Source: an uncultured Ruminococcus sp.
GTDB taxonomy: Bacteria; Bacillota; Clostridia; Oscillospirales; Acutalibacteraceae
Reading direction: 5' to 3'
Assembly: GCA_902801245.1 (NCBI GenBank)
Contig: CADCHW010000003.1
Coordinates: forward strand, 66,742-130,741
Length of the DNA: 64,000 bases
Each line of letters starts with the position of its first letter. Position 1 is the stretch's first letter. Below, piece after piece: positions 16,471-25,795 of the stretch. The notes beneath the pieces are model-generated. The model ran no database searches and was not told where the DNA came from. It worked only from the letters and a program-made list of their open reading frames with translations. The position numbers and the translations under genes were made by a program.

Positions 16471-17205
16471 ATGAAAAGCTATGAAATGGTTGAAACCCTG
16501 AGTGATAAAACCAAGGTTTCGTTGGCGGAGGCAAAGGAGGCTCTTGAAAATTCCAACTGGGATATGCTTGATGCAGCAATTTATATTGAGAAGCATAAAG
16601 CACAGAGCAGAGCCACACAAAGTCAAGCTTCAAACGGCAATTATGCCGGCAGTCAGCAAACTGAGCAGAACGGTCGGTACAGCACTCCAAATTACACTCA
16701 CTTCTCGGGTGCTCCGAATAATCAGCCGTTTGATAATGGTCAGGCTTACAATCAGTACGGTAATCAGCAGAACAGCGGTCCGTTCAATGTTCCGCCGTAC
16801 AACCCTCAGTACAATCAGCCGCCTGTGTCGATAGGCGAAATGCTCGGAAAGATTTGCGGAAAGCTTGAAAATCTTATCAACAAGGGTTTTCGTGGTTCAT
16901 TCGTTGTAAGCAAGAATGGCAGACGTGCCGTACAGATTCCCATTTTAATTTTTCTGATTATTCTTCTTTGTGGATTCTGGTCGCTGCTCCCGATTTTGCT
17001 TATAGGTCTTTTTTTCGGATTTTCGTATTCGTTTGAGGATAATTCAAACAGCACCAAAGAACCCCTCAATGATTTTTTCAACAATGCGAAGAATGCAGCC
17101 GGCAAGATGAAGGACAATTTTCAGGCTAGCCGTGAAAATATGAAAGAAGAATACGACGTCTTGAAAAAGGATTTTCAGAAAGGTAAGGATAGCACAAAAC
17201 AGTGA
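16471..17205 (+). CDS. UBA-domain protein with DUF4342 membrane domain, copy 1
   Basis: 244 residues. An N-terminal UBA/TS-N-like three-helix domain (1-42, MVETLSDKTKVSLAEAKEAL, then WDMLDAAIYIEK) is followed by a Gln/Asn/Tyr/Pro-rich low-complexity region (50-120). A DUF4342-type segment (SIGEMLGKICGKLENLI to about 190) holds a hydrophobic hairpin, and a charged C-terminal tail ends the protein. AGGAGG lies 7 bases before the ATG. The UBA-like head resembles the one EF-Ts uses on EF-Tu, but the partner here is unknown. The family function is not established. A shorter paralogue follows. Confidence 0.82.
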   Translation: MKSYEMVETLSDKTKVSLAEAKEALENSNWDMLDAAIYIEKHKAQSRATQSQASNGNYAGSQQTEQNGRYSTPNYTHFSGAPNNQPFDNGQAYNQYGNQQNSGPFNVPPYNPQYNQPPVSIGEMLGKICGKLENLINKGFRGSFVVSKNGRRAVQIPILIFLIILLCGFWSLLPILLIGLFFGFSYSFEDNSNSTKEPLNDFFNNAKNAAGKMKDNFQASRENMKEEYDVLKKDFQKGKDSTKQ

Positions 17206-17295
17206 TGTTTTATACATTGCAAATGGAAGAATGAAATAGTAGATTAAGAACGTGAAAAAACAATTTTAACAAATATTAACGGAAGGTGATTTTTT

Positions 17296-17886
17296 ATGAC
17301 AAACAAGGAAATGGTAGATAAGATTGTAGAGAAGTCGGGTATCACCCGTGAACAGGCAGAACAGGCTCTTGAGATGCACGGCGGCGATTTGCTTGATGCA
17401 ATGATTTATGTTGAGAGAACCTACAAGAACGGCAACGCTTCAGCTTCTTCAAGCTTCAGCACTAATGCAGCCGATTCGTCTTACAACGCTCCCGAGCCGC
17501 AGCCTGTCAACTTTAATCAGCAGGAATACACAAACCCCAATTCGGGTTTTAATCAGGGCAGTTTCAATGTCAATGAACAGAAGAATACCGGCTCTAACGG
17601 AAAGTCCTTTGGTGATACGGTGAAAGAAATTCTCAACTTCCTCGTAAACAACGGAATTTCAATTTACCACAACGAAAAAGAACTTGTCACAAGTCCCATT
17701 CTTGTTTGGTTGGTATTGTTCTTTTCGAGTATCAGCACTCTTTTGATGATAATGTTCATCACAATGTTTTTCAATGTTCGCTACAGCTTCAAGGGCAGCG
17801 AACTCGGCAACTCCAAAATTAACGGAGCAATGTCAAGTATTTATATGTTTGTGCAGAGCCTGAAAGCGAGAATTTTTAACACGTGA
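17296..17886 (+). CDS. UBA-domain protein with DUF4342 membrane domain, copy 2
   Basis: 196 residues with the same order: UBA-like head (MVDKIVEKSGITREQAEQAL, GGDLLDAMIYVER), an Asn/Gln/Ser-rich linker (50-105), then KEILNFLVNNGISIYHNEKELVTSP leading into one hydrophobic hairpin (WLVLFFSSISTLLMIMFITMFF). It lacks the long charged tail of copy 1. AAGGTGA is placed upstream of the ATG. The two genes are 90 bases apart and probably form one unit. The linkers share composition, not sequence. Confidence 0.82.
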   Translation: MTNKEMVDKIVEKSGITREQAEQALEMHGGDLLDAMIYVERTYKNGNASASSSFSTNAADSSYNAPEPQPVNFNQQEYTNPNSGFNQGSFNVNEQKNTGSNGKSFGDTVKEILNFLVNNGISIYHNEKELVTSPILVWLVLFFSSISTLLMIMFITMFFNVRYSFKGSELGNSKINGAMSSIYMFVQSLKARIFNT

Positions 17887-18075
17887 AGATAGTCTTTTTT
17901 TGACATACATTTACCAACCCGACCGAAAGTTTATTTAAATACGGTAGTTACTGACCAACTTCATTAAAGTCAATAACAATTATACCAACGCATTTTAGAT
18001 AAACTATTGGTCGGGTTTGTGAATTTAAACACAGAAAAACTATCTTCACGTATTTCCTGCGGACGTTGTCCGCCG
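17881..18075. repeat. Repeat family A, copy 2
   Basis: Outer arms ACGTGAAGATAGT (17881-17893) and ACTATCTTCACGT (18040-18052) are a perfect 13-bp inverted repeat. The inner arms AACCCGACCGAAAGTTTA and TAAACTATTGGTCGGGTT (18001-18018) pair at 16 of 18. The tail TTTCCTGCGGACGTTGTCCGC follows. The left arm overlaps the last codons of the DUF4342 gene, so the element supplies that gene's stop. Confidence 0.82.
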
Positions 18076-18079
18076 CCGC

Positions 18080-18108
18080 TTGTCAAAGTTGGGAAAATGG
18101 TGTATAAT
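18080..18108 (+). promoter_or_regulatory. Sigma-A type promoter at the right end of repeat A copy 2
   Basis: TTGTCA (18080-18085), 17-base spacer, TATAAT (18103-18108); the lipase ATG is 26 bases further on. The spacer resembles that of the promoter at 3295. Confidence 0.72.
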
Positions 18109-18133
18109 TAATATGTAAAATTGAGGCGATATA

Positions 18134-18937
18134 ATGTTGAAATATCCAATACTTCTTGTTCATGGAATGGGTTTTAGAGATGATAATATTATAAATTACT
18201 GGGGACGCATTCCAAAAGTTTTTGAAAATGACGGCAATAAAGTCTTCTACGGAAATCAGGACAGCAACGGCACTATAGAAGATAATGCTCTTGTTCTGAA
18301 AAACAGAATTGAAACTATTATAAATGAAACAGGTGCGGAAAAACTGAACGTCATTGCTCATTCAAAAGGCGGACTTGATATGCGTTATGCAATTTCATCG
18401 CTTGGTATGGGAAAATATATTGCTTCACTAACCACCGTAAGTACTCCTTACAATGGCTCGAAAACTATCGATAAAATTATGAAGCTCCCAAAAGGCATAG
18501 TGAAATTTGCAGGAAAATGTTCAGATATTTGGCTTAGAGTATGGGGCGATAAGAACCCAAATGCTTATAAGGTTTTTTGTTCGTTCTCTACGGATTATGC
18601 GAAAAATTTCAACATTGAAAATCCCAACGACCCGAATGTCTATTATCAAAGCTACGCATTCACAATGAAAAATTCGTTCAGCGATGTTATAATGATTATA
18701 CCGCATTCTATAATATATCTTGTGGAGGGGGAGAATGACGGACTTTTAACTCCAGATTCAGCAAAATGGGGAGATTTCAAAGCTATTGTTCGGGGCAGTT
18801 CTAATAGGGGAATTTCACATTGCGACGAGGTTGATTTAAGACGGAAAAAATTTACAAAGAAAAGTGGTGAGGGTGTTTCCGACATTCTGGAAGTTTACGG
18901 CGATATTTTAAAAGAATTGAAAAATAAAGGATTTTAA
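18134..18937 (+). CDS. Alpha/beta-hydrolase lipase or esterase
   Basis: 267 residues of the triacylglycerol-lipase type. The oxyanion strand PILLVHGMGF is at residues 4-13, the nucleophile elbow is AHSKGG near 75-80 (Ser in H-S-K-G), the probable acid is in EGENDGLLTPDSA near 200, and the probable His is in GISHCDEVDL near 235. No signal peptide is present, so it is cytoplasmic or released by other means. ESKGG/HSKGG elbows occur in Staphylococcus-type and related lipases that form a small subfamily. A methyltransferase gene starts 15 bases after the stop. The substrate is unknown. Confidence 0.85.
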   Translation: MLKYPILLVHGMGFRDDNIINYWGRIPKVFENDGNKVFYGNQDSNGTIEDNALVLKNRIETIINETGAEKLNVIAHSKGGLDMRYAISSLGMGKYIASLTTVSTPYNGSKTIDKIMKLPKGIVKFAGKCSDIWLRVWGDKNPNAYKVFCSFSTDYAKNFNIENPNDPNVYYQSYAFTMKNSFSDVIMIIPHSIIYLVEGENDGLLTPDSAKWGDFKAIVRGSSNRGISHCDEVDLRRKKFTKKSGEGVSDILEVYGDILKELKNKGF

Positions 18938-18952
18938 GAAAGCGGTGATAAA

Positions 18953-19744
18953 ATGATTGTCGATAAATCGATAGATAACGGCAAGGCTTTTGATTGGGGA
19001 AGAACATCTAAAGAATATGCGAAATTCAGGGACATTTATCCCGATAAATTTTATCAAAAAATAGTTAAACGTAATTTGTGCATAAAGGGTCAGAAGGTTC
19101 TGGATTTGGGAACAGGTACCGGAGTTCTGCCAAGAAATATGTATAAATACGGTGCAGAGTGGAAAGGTTCGGATATTTCCGAAAATCAAATTGTGGAAGC
19201 TGTTCGTCTTTCCAAAGAAAATAATATGAATATAAAATATATTGTATCGCCGACCGAGAATATTGATTTTCCCGATGAAACTTTTGATGTTGTCACAGCG
19301 TGTCAGTGTTTTTGGTATTTCGACCATAAAACCGTTGCACCAAAGCTTTATAATCTGCTTAAAAAGAACGGCAGACTTCTTGTTTTGTATATGGCATGGC
19401 TGCCGTTTGAAGATAAAATTGCAGGTGAAAGTGAAAGGCTTGTATTAAAGTACAGTCCCGATTGGAGCGGTGCAAGGGAAACTGTTAAGCCTATAGATAT
19501 TCCAGATTGCGTGTATGATTTTTTTGAAATGATTTCACACGAAGAGTACCGTATAAATGTTCCTTTTACAAAGGAAACGTGGCACGGAAGAATGAAAGCA
19601 TGTAGGGGTGTGGGAGCATCTTTAAGCAATGAGGAGCTTACAAAGTGGGAGAGTGAGCATTTGGAATTGCTTGACAAAATTGCACCCGATAAGTTTGAGG
19701 TTTTGCACTATTGTGCTTTAGCAGAATTAAAAGTTAAGAAATAG
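18953..19744 (+). CDS. Class I SAM-dependent methyltransferase
   Basis: 263 residues with a Methyltransf_11 fold. Motif I is VLDLGTGTGVLPRN near 47-60 (SAM-binding Gly loop), the acidic end of strand 2 is GSDIS near 71, motif II-like PDETFDVVTACQCFWYFD lies near 105-120, and KNGRLLVLYMAW near 140. The N-terminal ARTSKEYAKFRDIYP-like segment is typical of small-molecule methyltransferases. It sits between the lipase and the two-component genes with small gaps (15 and 13 bases), so the four may share a transcript. The substrate is not predictable. Confidence 0.85.
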   Translation: MIVDKSIDNGKAFDWGRTSKEYAKFRDIYPDKFYQKIVKRNLCIKGQKVLDLGTGTGVLPRNMYKYGAEWKGSDISENQIVEAVRLSKENNMNIKYIVSPTENIDFPDETFDVVTACQCFWYFDHKTVAPKLYNLLKKNGRLLVLYMAWLPFEDKIAGESERLVLKYSPDWSGARETVKPIDIPDCVYDFFEMISHEEYRINVPFTKETWHGRMKACRGVGASLSNEELTKWESEHLELLDKIAPDKFEVLHYCALAELKVKK

Positions 19745-19757
19745 ACAGAGGTAAACT

Positions 19758-20441
19758 ATGCAAAAAATACTAATAGTCGAAGACGAAGAAAAAATTGCTC
19801 GCTTTGTGGAGCTTGAACTTAAACACGAAGGTTACGATGTCGAAAAAGCCTATGACGGCAGAACGGGTTTAGCACTTGCCGAAAACGGCGGTTACGATTT
19901 GATTTTGCTTGATATTATGCTGCCGGGCATTAACGGTATTGAAATTCTCCGCCGAATAAGACGCAGTTCGGACGTGCCTGTTATTATGCTGACGGCTCGT
20001 GATGCGGTTATGGATAAGGTGTCGGGGCTTGATATGGGTGCAGATGACTACATCACAAAGCCGTTTGCGATTGAAGAACTGCTTGCACGAATTCGTGTAA
20101 CTCTCCGCAAAAACTCCGCTTCCGCCGCCGATACGAAATCCGCCGTGCTTCATTGCTGCGGTCTAACGCTGGACAGTAACCGATTTAAAGTGACATACAA
20201 CGGTGTACCAATTGAGCTTACGGCAAAAGAATTTGCACTGCTTCAAACTTTAATGCAAAATAAAAATATAGTTATGTCAAGGGATTCTCTGCTCACCAAC
20301 GTATGGGGGTATAACTATATCGGTGAAACTAATGTTGTAGATGTTTATATAAGATATCTTCGTCAAAAAATAGATGAGAAATTCAAAACAAAGATAATCA
20401 CAACCGTTAGGGGTGTGGGATATGTCATCAAGGAAGACTAA
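19758..20441 (+). CDS. OmpR/PhoB-family response regulator
   Basis: 227 residues. Receiver domain 1-115 with acidic residues Glu8 and Asp9, phosphoacceptor Asp52 in LILLDIMLPG, Thr in MLTARD and Lys in DDYITKPF. A winged-helix DNA-binding domain covers about 130-225, ending VVDVYIRYLRQKID and TIITTVRGVGYVI. AGAGGTAA precedes the ATG. The kinase gene overlaps the 3' end by about 20 bases. The layout is ArlR/CsrR-like, but no target can be read from this window. Confidence 0.95.
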   Translation: MQKILIVEDEEKIARFVELELKHEGYDVEKAYDGRTGLALAENGGYDLILLDIMLPGINGIEILRRIRRSSDVPVIMLTARDAVMDKVSGLDMGADDYITKPFAIEELLARIRVTLRKNSASAADTKSAVLHCCGLTLDSNRFKVTYNGVPIELTAKEFALLQTLMQNKNIVMSRDSLLTNVWGYNYIGETNVVDVYIRYLRQKIDEKFKTKIITTVRGVGYVIKED

Positions 20442-21840
20442 GAAAAAAGTTAAGGAATCCAAATCTGAAAATATCAAAATACAATCCGAAAAATCGGAGA
20501 ATATTTCCGAAGAAAAAGATAATAATAAAGAAATAGTAAAACAGAAAATTAAAAATCGTTCAATTGCCGTTCAGCTTATTGCCGAAAGACTTTTATCCGA
20601 ACTTTTCCGCAACTTGTTCATTGATATTGCATATACTGTACTGTTATTCGGTGCATTTTTGTACAATGCCGAAATGGAAGTCAACGGCTCAATAAAGTAT
20701 TTTAATGATTTTGAATTCTCAATGAACAGTACCAAGGGTGGTTTGTATGAATTTCTGCAATCAATTACACTGATTGTTTATGACGCAAACAACGGCAGTC
20801 ATACGTTTTCGGCAGGTCATTATGGTGAGTTTTTGTTCACTACTCTGGGAATTATTATTCTGTTTCAAACATTATTTTTTCTTATACATTGTTTTTCCGT
20901 GCCTATAAGAATTAACCGAAAGCTTAAACCTCTTTACACTATGACGCAGGCTGCACGTGCTTTGAATTACGTTGATTTGACAAGTGAAGAATTTTCAACA
21001 TTGCAGGATGCAATCAATAAATTTTCACCCAATGATTCAAACGATAAAATTCATACCGGCAAAAAAGAATTTATGGGAATGGAAGATGCCATAAACGACC
21101 TTTTGGAGCGTATGCGAAATTCCTATAAAAGTCAAATTCGTTTTGTATCCGATGCCTCGCACGAACTAAGAACGCCTATTGCCGTCATTCAGGGTTATGC
21201 CAATATGCTTGACAGATGGGGCAGAGAGGATAAGGAAATTCTCGATGAATCTATAGCCTCCATAAAAAGTGAAGCCGAGAATATGAACAGACTTGTGGAA
21301 AATCTTCTCTTCCTTGCGAGAGGTGACAGCGGCAGAACGGTTCTCAGACTTGAAGAAATCAGTATAAATCAATTGATGTGTGACATTTACGATGAATTTG
21401 TAATGATTGACAGCAGCCACGAATTTATTCTTGACCTCAGAGCCGAAATTACATCTCAGGCGGACACTTCATTAATTAAGCAGTGTTTGAGAATTCTTGT
21501 TGATAATGCTATAAAATATTCTCCTGCAAATACCGATATTATACTTCGTCTACAAAAACGTGACGAAACATACTTTGCAATTGAAGTTCAGGATTACGGA
21601 ATTGGTGTAAAAAGTGAAGATGCAGATAAAATTTTTGAACGGTTTTACAGAAGCGACCCGGCACGAAATCGACAGAACGGCGGCTCGGGATTGGGACTTT
21701 CAATAGCAAAATGGATTGCAGATAAACATAACGGTTACTTTGAGCTTTTAAGCTATGAAAATTTGGGTACACGTATTTCTCTTGTTCTGCCATTCACCGT
21801 TGACCCAACATTGGAAAAAGAAAAGGAGCTTACGGATTAA
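20422..21840 (+). CDS. Membrane sensor histidine kinase
   Basis: 472 residues from ATG 20422 (GTG 20413 is also possible). A strongly charged Lys/Glu/Ser N-terminal tail (1-50) is unusual. Two membrane segments (about 75-95 and 150-172) enclose an extracytoplasmic sensor of about 55 residues. HAMP-like linker, HisKA with SDASHELRTPIAV (His near 247), then the ATPase domain with N box LVDNAIKYSP, G1 VQDYGIGV, F box IFERFYRSDP and G2 GGSGLGLSI. It phosphorylates the preceding regulator. The stimulus is unknown. Confidence 0.94.
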   Translation: MSSRKTKKKVKESKSENIKIQSEKSENISEEKDNNKEIVKQKIKNRSIAVQLIAERLLSELFRNLFIDIAYTVLLFGAFLYNAEMEVNGSIKYFNDFEFSMNSTKGGLYEFLQSITLIVYDANNGSHTFSAGHYGEFLFTTLGIIILFQTLFFLIHCFSVPIRINRKLKPLYTMTQAARALNYVDLTSEEFSTLQDAINKFSPNDSNDKIHTGKKEFMGMEDAINDLLERMRNSYKSQIRFVSDASHELRTPIAVIQGYANMLDRWGREDKEILDESIASIKSEAENMNRLVENLLFLARGDSGRTVLRLEEISINQLMCDIYDEFVMIDSSHEFILDLRAEITSQADTSLIKQCLRILVDNAIKYSPANTDIILRLQKRDETYFAIEVQDYGIGVKSEDADKIFERFYRSDPARNRQNGGSGLGLSIAKWIADKHNGYFELLSYENLGTRISLVLPFTVDPTLEKEKELTD

Positions 21841-21915
21841 AATAATTTACGTGTTTTCAAAAAAGTTCCGAAACAACCTTTGCTTTCCTACTTGACTAAA
21901 AATTGTAAATTTGGT

Positions 21916-21960
21916 AAAATTATAGATATGCTTGATTTTTTCTTGTATATCTATAATTTT
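21916..21960. terminator. AT-rich hairpin after the two-component genes
   Basis: Perfect 14-bp inverted repeat AAAATTATAGATAT (21916-21929) against 21947-21960 with a 17-base loop. A terminator is likely, but the T tail is weak. Confidence 0.5.
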
Positions 21961-22048
21961 CTGTATTTAAATGATTTTAAAGAAGAGTAAAAAAATCAAG
22001 ACAGTTTAGTTTTAAGTTGACAATATTAAGTATTCCGGGGGTGTATTG

Positions 22049-22909
22049 ATGGCTAAAAAATCTAAAAGAGAAAAAAATAAAAAACAGTCGTTTCTTGAAG
22101 AAGCAAGAAATTATGTTCAGGGTAAGCCAAAAAGTACTATTATAACATATTTTGTTCTGAGATTACTTGTAATTGCAACTATGGCTATTCAGGCGGTTCA
22201 CGGAAATTATTACAATGTATTGATGTGTGTGCTTACGCTTGCGTTGTTTTTGATTCCTGCATTTGTTGACAGACGATTGAACATTAAGCTGCCGTCCGTT
22301 CTGGAGGTTATCATTTTGCTGTTCGCTTTCTCTGCGGAAATCCTCGGTGAAATACAGAACTTCTACGGTATATTCAAATCGTGGGATACTATGCTTCATA
22401 CAATCAACGGATTTATGATGGCGGCGATAGGCTTTGCTCTTATAGATATTTTGAATAACGACCCGCATTTTCACTTTACCGCATCACCGCTTTTCGTTGC
22501 GTTTGTTGCATTTTGTTTCTCTATGACAGTCGGTGTTGTATGGGAGTTTTTTGAGTTTAGTATGGACTACTTCTTTCACACCGATATGCAGAAAGATTTT
22601 ATTTACAATACCATTGCCAGTGTGAATACAGTTGTAAATCCCAGTGGTGTAAACAGTGCTGTTGTGATAGATGATGTTCACACTACTTTGAGCGGTTCTG
22701 TGAACGGTGAAACAGTACAGTTTGTGTATAACGGCTATTTGGATATCGGAATAAAGGACACGATGAAAGACTTAATGGTGAATTGCTTGGGTGCGATAAT
22801 ATTTTCAATCCTAGGTGTTTTCTATATAAAAGGCAGAGGCAAGTTTGCCGGAAAATTTATGCCGACTTTGAAGACAGAGGAGGATTTGGAAAAAGCTGTA
22901 TCAAACTAA
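22049..22909 (+). CDS. Integral membrane protein, DUF2238/YjdF-like
   Basis: 286 residues. A Lys-rich N-terminus is followed by about six membrane segments. Family signatures: SWDTMLHTINGFMMAAIGFAL near 113-133, SMTVGVVWEFFEFSMDY near 160 and IKDTMKDLMVNCLGAIIFS near 235. A loop of about 60 residues between the fourth and fifth segments (TIASVNTVVNPSG to YNGYLDIG) is larger than I would expect. ATG 22049 is preferred over TTG 22046; GGGGGTG lies upstream. The family has no established function. Confidence 0.78.
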   Translation: MAKKSKREKNKKQSFLEEARNYVQGKPKSTIITYFVLRLLVIATMAIQAVHGNYYNVLMCVLTLALFLIPAFVDRRLNIKLPSVLEVIILLFAFSAEILGEIQNFYGIFKSWDTMLHTINGFMMAAIGFALIDILNNDPHFHFTASPLFVAFVAFCFSMTVGVVWEFFEFSMDYFFHTDMQKDFIYNTIASVNTVVNPSGVNSAVVIDDVHTTLSGSVNGETVQFVYNGYLDIGIKDTMKDLMVNCLGAIIFSILGVFYIKGRGKFAGKFMPTLKTEEDLEKAVSN

Positions 22910-22948
22910 TTTTCAACCTAAATTATTTTGAAAGGATCTTATATATAA

Positions 22949-25324
22949 ATGATTGACAGACAGAGTTTGATTGAATTAAGAAAAGACGTAATGAAAAAAG
23001 AGTTCTCCCGAATGAACAGCGTTCAGCAGAAAGCGGTGTTTCACGTAAACGGACCGCTTCTTATATTGGCAGGTGCAGGCTCGGGAAAGACTACCGTTCT
23101 TGTAAACAGAATTGCTAACCTTATTGAATACGGCAACGCTTTTTATTCGGACGAAATTTCCGACAGTATCACGGAAGAGGATATTGACGAAATGAAAAAT
23201 TTTGTCAAAAACGGCGGTGAGCTTGCCCCGTATATCAAAAGCTTGCTAGCTGTTCAGCCTGTGAAGCCGTGGAATATTCTTGCTATCACATTTACAAACA
23301 AGGCGGCAGGAGAGCTTAAGGAGAGAATTTCGGCAAGAGTTCCCGAGGGCGGCAATTCAATTTGGGCATCGACTTTTCATTCAACCTGTGCGAGAATTCT
23401 AAGAAGATATGCCGACAGATTGGGTTATTCGGATAAGTTCACAGTTTACGACAGCGAGGATCAGAAAAGACTTATCAAGGACTGTCAGAAACAGCTCAAC
23501 ATTGATGATAAGATACTTTCTCACAAGTCGATTATCGGCGAGATTTCGAGGGCGAAGGATTCTATGATTCTTCCAAACGCATACGCAACGCTTGCCGGTA
23601 CGGATACAAGAAAAATCAGTATTGCAAAAGTGTACTCACTTTATCAGGAAAGACTTAAAACCTCCGATGCTATGGATTTTGACGACCTGTTGAGTAATAC
23701 CGTGCTGCTTTTTGAGAAAAATCCCGATATTCTTGAATATTATCAGAATAAATTTAGGTACATAATGGTTGATGAGTACCAAGATACAAACAAGGTTCAG
23801 TATAAGTTTATAAGTATGCTTGCGGCTAAGTACAATAATATTTGCGTTGTCGGCGACGATGACCAGAGTATTTACAAATTCAGAGGTGCAACAATTGAAA
23901 ATATTCTGTCTTTTGAGGAAACTTTTGACAATGCTGCCGTCATTCGTCTTGAACAGAATTACCGCAGTACAAAGAATATTCTGAACGCAGCGAATGCTGT
24001 TATCAGTAATAATTCCGAGCGTAAGGGTAAGACCCTCTGGACAGAAAACGCCGAGGGTAAGAAAATCGACCTGCATACAGTTAAAACGGAGCGTGAGGAA
24101 TCTTCTTTTATTGCAGAAAAAATTCTTGACGGTGTTGCTAACGGCAGAAAGTACAGCGACTTTGCTATATTGTACAGAATGAATGCACAAAGTAACAATT
24201 TGGAGCAAAATTTGGTAAGAAACGGAATTCCTCACAGACTTATTGGCGGTCACCGTTTCTATGACAGAGAGCATATCAAGGATATGACATCATATTTGCA
24301 GGTTATCAATAACCCGAATGATAATATAAGACTAAGACGTATTATCAATAAGCCTAAGCGTTCTATTGGTGACTCAACTGTGAATAAAGCTGCCGAGATT
24401 GCAGCCGCAGAGGGTTTGAGTATTTTTGAGGTTATCAAAAGAGCCGATGAATACGACGCATTGAGAAAAGCTGCTCCAAAGCTTATGGTTTTTGTGTCGC
24501 TTATCAATAGGTTTTCCGAAATGGCTGAGGACGATAACATAAGCCTAGGCGACCTCTACACAGAATTACTTGATACTATTGATTATAAATCTTTCCTCAA
24601 AAAGGAGAAAGAAGACCACGAACAGCGTTTCGAGGATATTATGGAGCTTAAATCGAACATTGTTAAGTATGAGGAAGAAAACGGCGATGAAGCCAGCCTT
24701 TACGGATTTTTGGAGGAAATTTCCCTATTTACCGATATCGATAATTACGACGAAAATTCCGACAGTGTAGTGCTTATGACTATGCACAGTGCAAAAGGTT
24801 TGGAGTTCCCGGTTGTGTTTATTCCGGGTATGGAGGACGGAATTTTCCCGGGTGTGCAGGCTATCTACAACGAAGAGGATATGCAGGAGGAACGCCGTCT
24901 TGCTTACGTTGCGATAACACGTGCGAAAGAGGAGCTTTATCTTATTAAGTCGAAGTCGAGAATGCTTTTTGGTTCAACTAAGTATAACCGTCCGTCTGTG
25001 TTTACAACCGAAATTCCGTCTGATTTTGTGGAGGAAACACAAGCTGTGGTTGTTGTCCGAAATCCCGAGATTGTCGAGAACGCAAAGCCTAAAGCAAGAC
25101 TTATGACAAGTGCAAAGGCTATTTCATCTTCGCCGTCAACTGCCGCTGTCGCTCAAGGTGACATAAATTTCTCTGTGGGTGATACGGTTGTACATAAAAA
25201 ATTCGGTAAAGGAGTAGTGCTTTCATCGCAGCCTTTAGGAAATGATGTGTTTCTTGAAATTGCCTTTGAAAAAGAAGGAACTAAAAAGCTTATGGCGAAG
25301 TTTGCCGGCTTAACAAAAGCATAA
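22949..25324 (+). CDS. pcrA: ATP-dependent DNA helicase PcrA/UvrD
   Basis: 791-residue superfamily 1A 3'-5' helicase used in excision repair and in clearing replication blocks. Motif I AGAGSGKTTVL near 41, Ia AITFTNKAAGEL, motif II VDEYQDTN, motif III VVGDDDQSIYKFRGA, motif IV VIRLEQNYRST, motif V TMHSAKGLEFPVVFIPG and motif VI ERRLAYVAITRAKEEL are all present. A 45-residue acidic insert after motif I (SDEISDSITEEDIDEMKNF) is not in Bacillus PcrA. The C-terminal Tudor-like segment (VGDTVVHKKFGKGVVLSS) is retained. AAAGGAT precedes the ATG. Confidence 0.96.
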   Translation: MIDRQSLIELRKDVMKKEFSRMNSVQQKAVFHVNGPLLILAGAGSGKTTVLVNRIANLIEYGNAFYSDEISDSITEEDIDEMKNFVKNGGELAPYIKSLLAVQPVKPWNILAITFTNKAAGELKERISARVPEGGNSIWASTFHSTCARILRRYADRLGYSDKFTVYDSEDQKRLIKDCQKQLNIDDKILSHKSIIGEISRAKDSMILPNAYATLAGTDTRKISIAKVYSLYQERLKTSDAMDFDDLLSNTVLLFEKNPDILEYYQNKFRYIMVDEYQDTNKVQYKFISMLAAKYNNICVVGDDDQSIYKFRGATIENILSFEETFDNAAVIRLEQNYRSTKNILNAANAVISNNSERKGKTLWTENAEGKKIDLHTVKTEREESSFIAEKILDGVANGRKYSDFAILYRMNAQSNNLEQNLVRNGIPHRLIGGHRFYDREHIKDMTSYLQVINNPNDNIRLRRIINKPKRSIGDSTVNKAAEIAAAEGLSIFEVIKRADEYDALRKAAPKLMVFVSLINRFSEMAEDDNISLGDLYTELLDTIDYKSFLKKEKEDHEQRFEDIMELKSNIVKYEEENGDEASLYGFLEEISLFTDIDNYDENSDSVVLMTMHSAKGLEFPVVFIPGMEDGIFPGVQAIYNEEDMQEERRLAYVAITRAKEELYLIKSKSRMLFGSTKYNRPSVFTTEIPSDFVEETQAVVVVRNPEIVENAKPKARLMTSAKAISSSPSTAAVAQGDINFSVGDTVVHKKFGKGVVLSSQPLGNDVFLEIAFEKEGTKKLMAKFAGLTKA

Positions 25325-25379
25325 TTAATTTATACAAAAATATTGCACAAACTTTAAATATGATATTCAGATTTTAGAC

Positions 25380-25408
25380 TTGACGTTATTAAATTAAAGT
25401 GTTAAAAT
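25380..25408 (+). promoter_or_regulatory. Sigma-A type promoter
   Basis: TTGACG (25380-25385), 17-base spacer, TAAAAT (25403-25408), 58 bases before the ATG at 25466. Confidence 0.65.
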
Positions 25409-25465
25409 AGACGATAAGGGATATTTACTTTTTCGTCTATTTTTGTTTGTTTTGGAGGATTTATT

Positions 25466-25792
25466 ATGCACGGAAAAACGTATTATAAAAATATAGGTTT
25501 GGCACATTTCGTTGCAATGCTTTTGTTTATTGCAGTATTTTATATCGGCATTATTATGAATCATTGGCTCACATTTGATGTAGGATTATTCGGAGCAATT
25601 ATAGGCTGCATTTCTACGGTATATAATGTTACACAGTATGAAAATGTAAAGATAATAGAAAAACAATTGGGTTATACTATGGAAGAGATAATTGCTATGG
25701 AGAAAGCCGAAAAAATGGAAGCTGCCAAAGAATTGGAAGAAAATGACGAAGAGTACGAAGAAGAAGCTTTTGAGGAAGTATTTGAGGTATAA
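25466..25792 (+). CDS. Small two-helix membrane protein with acidic tail
   Basis: 108 residues, not recognised. Two membrane segments (about 12-30 and 36-54) form a short hairpin, followed by a charged helix from ENVKIIEKQLGYTMEEII that ends in a Glu-rich tail (about 15 Glu in the last 35 residues). A GGAGG site precedes the ATG. It lies 3 bases before the acetyltransferase gene, so they are co-transcribed. The acidic tail could be a cytoplasmic coiled-coil interaction surface. Confidence 0.75.
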   Translation: MHGKTYYKNIGLAHFVAMLLFIAVFYIGIIMNHWLTFDVGLFGAIIGCISTVYNVTQYENVKIIEKQLGYTMEEIIAMEKAEKMEAAKELEENDEEYEEEAFEEVFEV

Positions 25793-25795
25793 TAA

